Under the pieces are notes generated by a model. It searched no databases. It saw only the letters and a list, made by a program, of their open reading frames with translations, and was not told the origin of the DNA. Source: Yponomeuta sedellus (taxonomy: Eukaryota; Arthropoda; Insecta; Lepidoptera; Yponomeutidae). From it: DNA of 64,000 bases. Numbering within the stretch: position 1 is the stretch's first letter; each line of letters begins with the position of its first letter. A program made the position numbers and the translations under genes. Of the stretch, positions 21,870 through 31,759 are shown one piece after another. Location of the stretch: the NCBI GenBank assembly GCA_934045075.1, contig OW203727.1:14175501-14239500 (forward strand), given 5' to 3'.

Positions 21870-22535
21870 TAGTAGTTAGTTAATTAATTAAATATGTAAT
21901 AATATGTAATCGATTATTTTGTGGTAATGGGTCAGTTTCTTTCATAGACTATGGGAAAAAAGTGACTCATGAAAAACTTTGAGTTAGCATTGAATTTGAA
22001 TTCAATGGAGTTAGTTTATATCGTACTTAGCTTATCCGTTGTTATAATTTTGAAATACCGAGTAATGAAACTAAACTTCAACTCTAATTATAATCTCTTT
22101 ATTTACGCTAGTTTACAGTAGAGGTTATCCTCTGCTATAACTAAGGCAGATAGTGAACTAAAGATTTTAGGGCCTCTTCCTGAAAGGATTTGGAGATTAG
22201 TACTCTAATTTCATTCACTTTATTTAAAAATCTAACCAAGCCGTACATATTTCATGAGTTTGAAACAATTCAAAAGTGCCGACAGAGAAAATACTTCAGT
22301 CAAATAATTTCTTATCTTTGGGGTGGCCAAAGCTTTGTACGTAAATATACCTAGAAGAGGCAATTAAAAGAGGGTCTACACATAACCTTTACATCATTTG
22401 AAATCATTTGTGCAGTGTCTAGACATCCAGTGACAATTCTCACCTACACTAACCACCTGTTACTGAATATTTTTAGGTAAATACATACCTAGGCTGAATT
22501 AAGTTAGTTTTGTGTTTCAAGAATGATTCGAAACA
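21870..22535. other. no recognised feature
   Basis: AT-rich sequence with no supported gene. Confidence 0.4.
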
Positions 22536-22665
22536 AGATAAGATAAGAATATTCTTTATTGTACACCAGAGCACTTACTACAAAACATGTAAAGATACAA
22601 AGCACAATTGGCGGCCTTATTGCTAAAAGCAATTTCTTCCAGAAAACCTTACGCCGGAAAGTTCA
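22536..22665 (+). repeat. LINE 3'-end repeat with GATAA tail
   Basis: AAGATAAGATAAGAATATTCTTTATTGTACACC resembles the AACACTTTATTGTACAT family, including the late block ATTGCTAAAAGCAATTTCTTCCAG. Microsatellite-tailed LINE 3' end, no coding sequence. Confidence 0.5.
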
Positions 22666-22755
22666 ACAAGATCAAACAAAGTAATATGTTAGATATACTC
22701 ACTTTAATTTAATTTTAATTATAAATACAAGTGAAGATCTTGCGAAAAAACTATT

Positions 22756-23203
22756 ATTACACTATTTTTTTTATTGTAAATGCACTAACCCGTGCTAAGG
22801 AACAAATTTAAAAACCTATTTAGAGGCTAAAAATTTCACCCATGCCGGGATTCGAACCCGCAACCTCTGGCTATCCGTACCAGCGCTCTACCAATTGAGC
22901 CAATGGGCGACTCACGGCATCAGTGAAATTTCGAACCTCTTTACAATATTCTCTGTATTACGTACAGGCAGCGACATCTGACTTAAGCAAATTGCATTAC
23001 TTAGAGCCCCGACCACCTACTTTGCAGTTAGGTTTTAACATCGGAACGATATCACTGTACCCACATGATTACACTATTTTTTTATTTTAAATGCACTAAC
23101 CCGTGCTAAGGAACAAATTTAAAAACCTATTCGAATATCCGGGTTCGAATCCCGGCATGGGTGAAATTTTTAGCCTCTAAATAGGTTTTTAAAAAACTAT
23201 TAG
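22756..23203 (-). mobile_element. tRNA-Ile-like element, copy 3
   Basis: One full inverted unit with a tRNA-like module at 22837-22909 (minus), then a short direct piece of the module's 3' half (23147-23175). The outer ends therefore form an inverted repeat of about 45 bp. AAAAACTATTA flanks both sides (about 22745-22755 and after 23192), an 11-bp target-site duplication. The 3' terminus TTACACTATTTTT on the plus strand is the common one. The acceptor stem CGCCCAT/ATGGGTG is preserved with one G-U pair. Confidence 0.85.
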
Positions 23204-23204
23204 T

Positions 23205-23775
23205 TATATTAAAACTTTTTGATAGGGAAAACGTCGAATGTACAAGGCTAGAGTTATGACATTTCCACTGAAGTGCGTCTGTCATGTTCCTCTAGCACGC
23301 AAGCTTTCACTTTTAGGAAAATTGGATTGGAAAGGGAAACCAAAAACAATTTTAGCAATGGTCTGCGCAGCACAAACCTGCGCGAGATAGGTATCCCGCA
23401 CGTAGTGTGACGCGCGATAAATATTTTCGCTTGTTTTTTCAGGGTTAAGTATTAGAAATATCACTGTAATTTCCATTTTTATGTACGAAAAAGTGTTCTC
23501 GATCTATCTGTCTATCGTAAGTGCGAATATGTGGTGCCTAAAGCCCAAATGCAAAAGCGGTTTGTTGTTTCATTTTTTAATGTTTTTTTTTATTTATTTA
23601 ATCAATTTAAATAACAACGGCAATATAAAAGTACGCAGCAAACGAAATATATAAAAATATTGTGTCACAGTGTTTGTTATCGACCCCATCCAAAATGACT
23701 ACATAGATGTTTATTTTTGTATATTTGGTACGCCTGTGAATATGTTGTACATGCTAATTAATTGTTAAATAATCG
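23205..23775. other. no recognised feature
   Basis: AT-rich. GGGGTCAGCTAGT at about 23780-23792 looks like a lone Helitron-like 3' end, without a matching 5' end nearby. Confidence 0.4.
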
Positions 23776-24120
23776 TTTACGGGGTCAGCTAGTTAACAAA
23801 AGCTTTGTCTACATCTTAGACACTAGAAGACATATCTCATGACACTAAGCGGTAATTTTGCGAGGAAAAATACCGTCGTTTTTGCGGCGGTTAGATACCA
23901 GTGAAATATTGTACTAAATTGAAGGGCGCGGGAAGAGAAAGCTCACGCGTCTTCTTGTTCGCATGTGTTCGCATACTTACCGCTTATCTCTGCATTTCAA
24001 TGCTTTGGGGTGCAACCACGTAATTACTCCATTGTATCGATTTGTCTGATTTCGCCTACTCTGTACTCTCATAAACATACATATTTTGACACTTTGGAGT
24101 CGTCTAAAAGCTTAACACGA

Positions 24121-24557
24121 TGTTCACGCGAGAATCGATCGCGCGACGTAATCATGAATCTGTGGTCATTCATTCATTATTCGGTCGTTCCGGTGCCGTC
24201 GCTCGTGCCGCTCGCTCGCTACTAAATTATCCATCCTCTGCATACACATTCGCACTGTGACATACGCGCGTGATAAGTGCTCGAATTCTCGTGAAGTGAT
24301 AGACATTTTGGTGACCAAGAAACTTTATCAGCTCAAAGAACAATATATTGACAATATTAGACTATAAGTGAACAGTGCAGGAGTGTTCTCCGTGCGCTGG
24401 ACGCATCAGCTCATCCATCACCGCTCATCATCTGCCCAACAGCTCAAAGCGATCCATCATCCACCATCACCAAGTAAGTCCATTCACTTCACCTCCCATT
24501 CCGCTCTCTCAACCAGCCCATCGTGAGGTAGACCTAGCCGACACTGGCTAACTACCA
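24121..24557 (+). mobile_element. Pao/BEL solo LTR
   Basis: Exactly 437 bp, from TGTTCACGCGAGAATCGATC to GGCTAACTACCA. It matches, in reverse, the 437-bp LTR at 55837-56273, which adjoins Pao integrase sequence; that identifies the family. It begins with TG and ends in CA. No internal coding sequence or second LTR is attached, so it is a solo LTR, probably left by recombination between the LTRs of one element. The flanking bases (CACGA and ATATA) do not form a clear duplication. Confidence 0.85.
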
Positions 24558-24857
24558 ATATAGTAGAAAGTTACATGCTACAAGGGCTGAACAGCTCAAA
24601 ATGACCGTTAAGAATAGACAATATGTATTGGATGACTCTGAAATCCGAAGTAGGTGTTTTGCAATTTCATGCCTCAGGTCCTTTTCAGGAAGTTACAGGG
24701 ATTCTTTATACTCTAAGTATATTGAAATGTACAGTCAACAGCAAATAATCATTAAAAATTGTAGATTGCTCAATTCGTAGAGCGCTGGCACGGATAGCCA
24801 GAAGTTGCGGGTTCGAATCCCGGCATGGGTGAAATTTTTAGCCTCTAAATAGGTTTT

Positions 24858-25690
24858 TTGAAGCGGTGGTAGCTCAGTGGGTAGAACCATGGACTGGCAA
24901 GCGAGAGCCCCAGGTTCGACCTCGAGTGTGGGCATGTACCAATGACTTTGTTTAATTTCAAAGTTACGTACATTTGCGAATTTGTAGTCGCAATACCACA
25001 CGCTAACGGTGAAGGAAAACATCGTGAGAAAATCCGCGGCTTGGTTGGCTCCGCACGTATTGACTAGTCTTTCCTGTGGGCTTGGCCGACTAAGCTGTCA
25101 GGATGGTATAGGTGCTGGGCAAGCCTAATAATAATATTGGCCTTTTTTGCATTTACTTAATGAGATGATTTATGCAGCGTCCAGTGGTATCTTCACTCAC
25201 ACTAGATGGGTGAAGGGACCACTCCGACGCTGTAGTGCCTGGGACATGGTTTTATAGATGGTGTAGGCTTGCCCAGCACCTATACCATCCTGACAGCTTA
25301 GTCGGCCTAGCCCACAGGAAAGACTAGTCAATACGTGCGGAGCCAACCAAGCCGCGGGTTTCCTCACGATGTTTTCCTTCACAGTTAGCGTGTGGTATTG
25401 CGACTACAAATTCGCAAATGTACGTAACTTTGAAATTAAACAAAGTCATTGTTACATGCCCGCACTTGGGATCGAACCTGGGGCTCCCGCTTGCCAGTCC
25501 ATGGTTCTACCCACTGAGCTACCACCGCTCTTTGGGCAATCAGCCACCATCTATAAAACTATGTCCCAGGCACTACAGCGTCGGAGTGGTCCCTTCACCC
25601 ATCTAGTGTGAGTGAAGATACCACTGGACGCTGTATAAATCATTTCATTAAGTAGATGCAAAAAAGTCCAATATTATTATTAAAAACCTA
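24858..25690 (+). mobile_element. SINE family S, split by an inverted SINE of the same family
   Basis: The tRNA-derived head (GCGGTGGTAGCTCAGTGGGTAG, then a B-box-like CAGGTTCGACCTC) and body run to about 25125. The tail resumes near 25540 (ACCATCTATAAAAC, GAGTGGTCCCTTCACCCATC, GGACGCTGTATAAATC). The order agrees with the uninterrupted copy at 12020-12325. Confidence 0.8.
25126..25535 (-). mobile_element. SINE family S, full copy inside another
   Basis: A complete inverted copy from tail (25126-25262) to head (ending about 25530 in ACCACCGCTC). TGGGCAA at 25117-25123 and 25535-25541 is the target-site duplication. Its 3' end is an ATT/AAT microsatellite at 25126-25138. Confidence 0.8.
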
Positions 25691-25780
25691 TGATATTATA
25701 TTTATTATTATAATATAATAGGTTTTTAAATTGTAGATTGTGTTTGAAGAAATTTTGAGATTTATTGCCAAGTTACACGT

Positions 25781-25965
25781 AACGTCATTAAGCCATGTCA
25801 GAGGCCTTAAGGCGCCTTGAAAACTTCTGATAGTAAGACCATCCACTACTCTGGCAAGCCTCCATCAATCCGGACTTTGCCTTAGTGGCAGAGTATGGCG
25901 TACTATACCTTCCTTAGGGAAGAGACTCGTGCCCCTCGGTGGGGACATAATGGGTTAATTATGAA
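25781..25965 (+). mobile_element. SINE-like repeat, family L, 3' part
   Basis: TAAGCCATGTCAGAGGCCTTA through CAATCCGGACTTTGCC to GGGGACATAATGGGTTAAT. The 5' head is missing. Confidence 0.7.
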
Positions 25966-26444
25966 CACGTAGCAGATCAGACAGCAGATCAACCTATAAA
26001 CTCGTAAAGGTTGACGTGCTTTCTAAGTGTACGGTCGAAAGTGCTCTATTACCTCACGTTACGGCTGACTTGGTAACATAACTGCAATAAGAATACTGTC
26101 TACTGAAATGCGTACTGTGTACTGACCTGCTGTCGACTGTACCAACATTCCGTACAAGCCAGGACCAACGGCCGGGGCTCAGGCCGAGAACTTTCAAAGT
26201 TACCTAAATACACAAATCGTTCATCATAAAAAAATATCGGGAAATTTATTATTACCCATTCATTATAATTTAGCTGTCGATAACGGCAGCAGTCTGGAGA
26301 CTTTTTTATGTGTCGTTAATATTTATTGCAAATATGTAACTAGTACGATAAATTTTATAACTCAATAAAAATTTCCATTTTTATGTACAATAAAGTGTTC
26401 TCTATCTAAATAGTTTGGTAGCAATACATTGCAAGACAAATCAA
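25966..26444. other. no recognised feature
   Basis: No gene. A short piece of the LINE 3'-end repeat (TTATGTACAATAAAGTGTTC) lies at 26382-26402. Confidence 0.4.
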
Positions 26445-26820
26445 CCCAGAAGAGCTCGCTTGAGTTAAGCAAAATAAGGCGCGGTCAGGTGTAGGATGGG
26501 TGAGTGACCGCACAGAACTTTTGTTCTGTGGGTGACCGTCCCGTAACTACCGCTATTGGCATTTTTTCCGAGCGCTTTCGTGCTTCGCAAGACACGTTAA
26601 GCCGTTGGTGCCGGCTGTCATGTAATGACAGTCGTAAAGCCATGTCAGAGGCCTTATGGCAGACTTGATAACTTCTGACAGTAAGGCCCGCCATTGTTTT
26701 ATAATCCTCCACCAACCCGGACTTGGCCCCCGTGTTGGGGTATGGCCTACATTCCTGCGATGCAGGAAGAGACCCGTACCTCAACAGTAGGGACGTACAA
26801 AGGGTTGATATTATCGTCAT
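26445..26820 (+). mobile_element. SINE-like repeat, family L, near full length
   Basis: From GAGCTCGCTTGAGTTAAGC to GGGTTGATATTATCG. It contains an 11-bp hairpin duplication absent from other copies (CACAGAAC TTTT GTTCTGTG at 26512-26531) between two copies of GTGACCG. Confidence 0.75.
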
Positions 26821-26990
26821 ATCATGAGCTTTGCTCGTACTTACTACATGGGAGCAATAGTTTATAGTATAAACCATAAATTTTGAGGCTGTTTGATAAT
26901 TTATAGTGACACAAATTATTGTGGTGGTGTATGAGATGTACTTTAGACGTTATATTTTGAAAAGTGTCAGTAAATCACTTTTTTTCTGTC

Positions 26991-27729
26991 ATTAGTTTTA
27001 GAATCCCGGCATGGGTGAAATTTTTAGCCTCTAAATAGGTTTTTAAATTTGTTCCTTAGCACGGGTTAGTGCATTAAAAATAAAAATAGTGTAATCATGT
27101 GGGTACAGTGATATCGTTCCGATGTTAAAACCTAACTGCAAAGTAGGTAGTCGGGGCTGTAAGTAATGCAATTTGCTTAAGTCAGATGTCGCTGCCTGTA
27201 CGTAATACAGAGAATATTGTAAAGAGGTTCGAAATTTCACTAATGCCGTGAGTCGCCCATTGGCTCAATTGGTAGAGCGCTGGCACGGATAGCCAGAGGT
27301 TGCGGGTTCGAATCCCGGCATGGGTGAAATTTTTAGCCTCTAAATAGGTTTTTAAATTTGTTCCTTAGCACGGGTTAGTGCATTAAAAATAAAAAAAATA
27401 GTGTAATCATGTGATATCGTTCCGATCATACAGTGATATCGTTCCGATGTTAAAACCTAACTGCAAAGTAGGTAGTCGGGGCTGTAAGTAATGCAATTTT
27501 CTTAAGTCAGATGTCGCTGCCTGTACGTAATACAGAGAATATTGTAAAGAGGTTCGAAATTTCACTGATGCCGTGAGTCGCCCATTGGCTCAATTGGTAG
27601 AGCGCTGGCACGGATAGCCAGAGGTTGCGGGTTCGAATCCCGGCATGGGTGAAATTTTTAGCCTCTAAATAGGTTTTTAAATTTGTTCCTTAGCACGGGT
27701 TAGTGCATTAAAAATAAAAATAGTGTAAT
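26991..27729 (+). mobile_element. tRNA-Ile-like element, copy 5 (tandem array)
   Basis: Starts inside a module (AATCCCGGCATGGG at 27001) and continues through two complete modules at 27254-27326 and 27579-27651. It ends in AAAAATAGTGTAA. ATTAGTTTTAG flanks both sides (about 26990-27000 and 27728-27738), an 11-bp duplication. The second unit has a small internal duplication (GATATCGTTCCGATC) near 27413. The variable 5' start with a fixed 3' end is the behaviour of a 5'-truncated retroelement. Confidence 0.85.
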
Positions 27730-27733
27730 TAGT

Positions 27734-28155
27734 TTTAGGGTTCCATAGTTAACAGGAAGCCTTTATAGTTTCGACAAGTCCGTTCATATTTGTGTCTATT
27801 TGTCCGCGGCCTACATCAGAGACGGTTAGTACTAGAAAGCTGAAATCTGCATAGACATATTAATCACGCTGACAAACGTAAAATAAATTAACTTGAAAAA
27901 TTGAAGTACATGTCGTGCTACGCGCAGTGCAGGGTTCCGTAGAAAGAAGGCTTTTTTACCTGCTTAAAATAACTAACAACTTCATCAAATCATGAATTTG
28001 TAAGAAATTTCTTTTTATCCTACAACATGTTAACTTTTAACAGGTACCTAGTAGGCGACTAAAAAAGACGCGGATCAGGACAGCGGACAGACAGACAGAC
28101 GGGCCTACACGGCGATCTTTACAGGTTTCTTGTCGACTACGGATCCCCAAAAATA
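27734..28155 (+). repeat. dispersed repeat of the GGTTCCGTAGTC family
   Basis: Opens TAGGGTTCCATAGTTAACAGG and closes TTTCTTGTCGACTACGGATCC, related palindromic ends. Inner blocks include CTAGAAAGCTGAAATC, TTAATCACGCTGACAAA, AGGGTTCCGTAGAAAG and a (GACA)n run at 28084-28099. Likely a non-autonomous DNA element; no transposase seen. Confidence 0.55.
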
Positions 28156-28283
28156 TCTCCAGCATAAAGATACCGGATCGTACTGATAAGAGAAGATTCT
28201 CAGTTTAGGTACCTAGTTATTACATAAATTATATTTAAAATCCTAGATTGTTTTATAAACCTATTTAGAGGCTAAAAAATCCA

Positions 28284-28294
28284 CCCATGCCGGG
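28284..28294 (+). repeat. 11-bp duplication flanking the foldback, left copy
   Basis: CCCATGCCGGG, repeated at 29382-29392. It lies inside the tRNA-like sequence and marks the insertion site. Confidence 0.8.
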
Positions 28295-28330
28295 TTTCGG
28301 ACTGCTGGTTCCATTGGAAAGTTCCATTGA

Positions 28331-28510
28331 TGGGCCCAACAGGATTTTCTAGTCCTTTTGTCTCCACTACTTAGGATGAGTGGGTCCAACAGGATTTTTA
28401 CGGTACTCATGTCTCCATGTGGGTCCAATAGGATTTTGACGGTTCTCATGTCTCCATTGTTCGAAATAGGTGGAGCTATTAGGATTTATTCAGTACTGTT
28501 GTCTCCACTG
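28331..28510 (+). repeat. ~40-50 bp minisatellite in the foldback arm
   Basis: Four units begin at 28331, 28381, 28420 and 28471. Consensus blocks are TGGGTCCAACAGGATTTT and CATGTCTCCA. The inverse set lies at 29165-29344 in the other arm. Tandem subterminal units can serve as transposase binding sites. Confidence 0.75.
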
Positions 28511-28633
28511 TTAAGATACTGGCCATGTAAGTGTAATTGACATTGATTGACATTTGATCTAATAAATAGATTACTATTTGATAATCTATTTGTAAGTAAT
28601 TCACTATTCACACTTCTATTTGTATTTACTAAA

Positions 28634-28792
28634 ATGGACCAAGATCTCCGTTTTTTGGAAAGAAAGGGTGGTAAAGTTTTGATTTACAATGGTTACCAGT
28701 TTTATAAACACACGGTTTATAAAAATACCAGAACCCGTTGGATTTGCAGTCGTAAAAAGAAGGACAAATGCCCTGGTGCGATTACAGTTCAT
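28634..28792 (+). CDS. FLYWCH zinc-finger first exon (partial gene)
   Basis: ATG at 28634 opens 53 codons that end exactly at a consensus 5' splice site, GTGAGT at 28793. The peptide contains ERKGGKVLIYNGYQFY, then RWIC, KCPGAI and a final His. Cys38, Cys46 and His53 are the first three ligands of a FLYWCH C2H2 zinc finger; the last would lie in the next exon, which is absent. FLYWCH fingers bind DNA and occur in mod(mdg4)-type proteins and MULE transposases. Codons 1-37 are repeated exactly on the minus strand (28932-29042). Probably the first exon of a MULE transposase kept in a non-autonomous derivative; a captured host exon is the alternative. Confidence 0.75.
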
Positions 28793-29381
28793 GTGAGTCT
28801 AAAACTAATTTGATTTAACCATGTTGATATTTCGAATTTCGATTGTCTCTCGAGAGGAACACCAGGATTGTAATAGTAGTTGGCGCTTAAAACCTTTCCT
28901 GAACCAATATTTCGGTTTCGGACTGCTGGTAATCCAACGGGTTCTGGTATTTTTATAAACCGTGTGTTTATAAAACTGGTAACCATTGTAAATCAAAACT
29001 TTACCACCCTTTCTTTCCAAAAAACGGAGATCTTGGTCCATTTTAGTAAATACAAATAGAAGTGTGAATAGTGAATTACTTACAAATAGATTATCAAATA
29101 GTAATCTATTTATTAGATCAAATGTCAATCAATGTCAATTACACTTACATGGCCAGTATCTTAACAGTGGAGACAACAGTACTGAATAAATCCTAATAGC
29201 TCCACCTATTTCGAACAATGGAGACATGAGAACCGTCAAAATCCTATTGGACCCACATGGAGACATGAGTACCGTAAAAATCCTGTTGGACCCACTCATC
29301 CTAAGTAGTGGAGACAAAAGGACTAGAAAATCCTGTTGGGCCCATCAATGGAACTTTCCAATGGAACCAGCAGTCCGAAAC

Positions 29382-29392
29382 CCCATGCCGGG
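29382..29392 (+). repeat. 11-bp duplication flanking the foldback, right copy
   Basis: CCCATGCCGGG, identical to 28284-28294. Confidence 0.8.
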
Positions 29393-29463
29393 ACTCGAAC
29401 CCGCAAACCGTGCCAGAGGTCGCGGGTTAGTGCATTAAAAAGAATATAATCCTAGATTGTGTA

Positions 29464-29885
29464 CGTTTTTGCCTAGACTGTTTGAAATGTTTCAATCTAT
29501 TTTGTGAGTGAAATTAATTTAATAAGTTTGAATCCTTTGAATATTGTTTTGCCACTCAATCAAGCTTTATCAATTAATAACGGAATATACAACTCACAAA
29601 TAGAAATAAACCGTTTCTTACATTTAGGGCGCACACCGAAAAGGATTGAAATGAAATACTTTTAACAAAGTCATAATATTTTACTTATACGTTACTTTGG
29701 GCTTCAAAAGAGTTATAGAGTGAGCTATGTAGTATTATATTATTAGCATAGTATTTATATAGAGTGCAGCATATGCGTATTTGAGTATCATATTATATTT
29801 TTCGTACTATTTTATGTACGTGTATTTAAATTATATTTGTATTATGTATCTAATTAAATAGTTTATGTAATAAATCACTATTTTG
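29464..29885. other. no recognised feature
   Basis: AT-rich DNA with nothing supported. Confidence 0.4.
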
Positions 29886-30066
29886 CGTTAAGCCAAATCA
29901 GAAGCCTTAGGGCGGGGCGGCTTGAAAACTTCTGACAGTAAGACCAGCCACTAGACTTGCAAGGCTCCACCAATCCGGACTTGGCGCCCGTGGTGGAGTA
30001 TGGCCTGTACCTTTCTCAGGGAAGGGAACCGTGCCCCTGTGGGGACATAATGGGTTGATGAAGAAT
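29886..30066 (+). mobile_element. SINE-like repeat, family L, 3' part
   Basis: GTTAAGCCAAATCAGAAGCC through CACCAATCCGGACTTGGC to GGGGACATAATGGGTTGATG. Head missing; resembles the shorter subtype at 25781. Confidence 0.7.
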
Positions 30067-30289
30067 AAATCACTTTCAAACAACACAATCACTTAATCGC
30101 CCCTAGGATCTGCTTATGCATTGCAGTACAATGAAAATTACACGAAAACGTCGCGAATTCATTTCATTGCTTCTTTAAGTCTAAGCCCGCACACGTATCA
30201 AACCTTCTAGGAACCCCACGTATAAAAAACACGTTACGTGACGCGCCCATTTATCTGTTATTGTAGTGTAATGCACTAACAGAATTAAG

Positions 30290-30600
30290 GCCCCGGTCCC
30301 AGACTAGATGGTAACCAGGCAAGGACATCGTCGTCAGGCTATACTAGTCCTCTGCTGGACATAGCCCTTCCCTAAAGAGCGCCACGTTGTGCTATCATAG
30401 AGGGTAATGCCCATAATCGCCACGCTGGGCATGCGGGTTGGGGATCGCAGTTCGGTGGAATTGTACTGCAGGGGGCGCTGCTGCCCACCCCCCGGTTTGT
30501 GTCCCTTAGTCGCCTTTTACGACACCCGCGGGAAGAATTGGGTCCGCGGCAAGGACATCACAAACACGGAAATACACCGATTAAGCCGCCAGTTTGCTCA
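30290..30600 (+). repeat. repeat block of SINE family C style with GC-rich insert
   Basis: CTAGATGGTAACCAGGCAAGGACATC and a later CAAGGACATCACAAACACGG, GAAATACACCGA match family C. Between them 30425-30508 carries a GC-rich block (GCATGCGGGTTGGGGATCGC ... CGCTGCTGCCCACCCCCCGG) that is repeated in inverse at 31398-31471. Confidence 0.55.
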
Positions 30601-30609
30601 TGGCCAGTG

Positions 30610-31397
30610 AGTGGTATTTCAACTAAACACATTACGACCACCGCACATGAGTCCATCATATTTTCGTTGGATAATTAAGAATGTTATTTATATGAACACT
30701 GCGAGCGAGATTTACTAAACGGCCGCCCATTAAACAGATTAATGGGGTCTAGAAAAAATCTGCGAATACGTTTGCCTAGGAATTTTCAGCGGTAAATATG
30801 TAATGTAGGTACGCTGAAATCTGGGTGGTTTAAAAGCAGCGGTTATGTTATTTGTAATTAATTAACCAGCCAAATGCAGGTTGGGCAACGCACAGCGAGA
30901 GTTTGCTAGAAAGAAGGGTATATTGTACACTCCTCAATCATTCAATTAGCCCGTGTTGGTCTACTGTTCGGTATCGACACCAGTATGTGTAGGGGCTAGT
31001 AGCTTTAGTTACTCCAAACTCCTACAGTAAGTAAGTGTTGATGTTGATGTTAACTGACTGGTACTCGTTCTTATAGTTGTTGAGGGTTGTTTGACCCAAT
31101 CAAAAATATTATTTAAAAACTTCACTGTTTATTGTTCAATGTTAATGTTGGTTATATGCGAGCTAAATTGTAACTAAACCTAAAAACTGATGTATCACAA
31201 AAGTAAACTGCGCCGTCCGCTTATTTCCTGCTACTACTTGCGCAATTTACCTCGTGCGTCAATGTACTTTCAGTAGTTGCTGAGCGTACAGTATGTTTTT
31301 AGAATTAGACTACATTTCTAAACAACAAAGTAAAATCTATCGTTCGTTGCATGTAGATATTATTTATTGCATATTGCTCATAGTTAATGTATTGCAC
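30610..31397. other. no recognised feature
   Basis: No gene or known repeat recognised between two inverted GC-rich blocks. Confidence 0.4.
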
Positions 31398-31471
31398 AGA
31401 CCGGGGGGTGGGCAGCAGCGCCCCCTGCAGTATAATTCCACCAAACTGCGATTCCCAACCCGCATGCCCCT
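31398..31471 (-). repeat. GC-rich block, inverse of 30430-30505
   Basis: CCGGGGGGTGGGCAGCAGCG to CCCAACCCGCATGC is the reverse complement of the block at 30430-30505, about 0.9 kb away. Confidence 0.75.
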
Positions 31472-31489
31472 AGATTAGTGAATGCCACT

Positions 31490-31757
31490 CACTCCTAAAA
31501 ATTCGCAAATGAACGTAACTTAATCAAAGTTAATGGTTCAAATGCCCACTTGGGAGTTAGACCTGAGATTTCCGCAAGCGCTGAGGTATCTTTACACTTC
31601 AGGCATACGGTGTCCTCACTATGTGTTCCTTTATAGTTAGTTAATGGTATAGCTACTATAACCTCAGTACACACCTTAAAAACAAAATCCGCTTCGAATC
31701 GAACCAACGCCCTCGCGATTGAGAATCTAGCGTTCTACCGCTCCGCTACCACCGCTT
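31490..31757 (-). mobile_element. SINE family S, two tRNA-like heads in tandem
   Basis: In reverse: AAGCGGTGGTAGCGGAGCGG with GGTTCGATTCG, followed by a second diverged head (CCTCAGCGCTTGCGG... CCCAAGTGGGC) and AAGTTACGTTCATTTGCGAA. Arrangement suggests a partial dimer. Confidence 0.55.
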
Positions 31758-31759
31758 GC

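Larger units (their letters stand above)
24757..25742 (+). mobile_element. tRNA-Ile-like element, copy 4, hosting nested SINEs
   Basis: A truncated tRNA-like module (24769-24835) with its 3' flank TTTTTAGCCTCTAAATAGG leads into two nested SINEs. The composite ends in an ATAGGTTTTTAA block at 25718-25732. AATTGTAGATTG occurs at both sides (about 24757-24768 and 25731-25742), a 12-bp duplication around the whole unit. The SINEs may have moved with it or arrived later. Confidence 0.7.
28295..29381. mobile_element. palindromic foldback element with FLYWCH exon
   Basis: Arms 28295-28744 and 28931-29380 are exact reverse complements by eye over about 450 bp with no indel (453 bp counting overlap with the duplication). 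The loop is 186 bp (28745-28930). Termini read TTTCGGACTGCTGG at both ends; the same word recurs at 28916-28929, at the loop/right-arm border. An 11-bp duplication surrounds it. Each arm carries a four-unit minisatellite and the start of a FLYWCH exon; the loop completes the exon for the plus orientation. Long inverted ends, 9-11 bp duplications and an FLYWCH zinc finger together are features of Mutator-like elements (MULEs). A gene-capturing foldback of another class is possible. Confidence 0.85.
28246..29463 (+). mobile_element. tRNA-Ile-like element, copy 6, interrupted
   Basis: The left end (ATAAACCTATTTAGAGGCTA to CCATGCCGGG) is an inverted tRNA-like half. After the foldback insertion it resumes at 29382 (CATGCCGGGACTCGAACCC), passes a short direct module piece and ends GCATTAAAAAGAATATAAT. 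ATCCTAGATTGT is present on both outer sides (about 28242-28253 and 29447-29458), a 10-12 bp duplication. The 3' terminus variant AAGAATATAAT is shared with copy 9. Confidence 0.85.

Noticed and set aside
22756..23203. Classical DNA transposon with terminal inverted repeats
   Set aside because: Inverted ends occur only in some copies and differ in length; others start at random points in the unit, so they look acquired by fold-back.
28358..28540. 60-codon frame in the foldback arm as a gene
   Set aside because: It reflects the minisatellite and is present identically on the other strand at 29135-29317; no start context or domain supports it.
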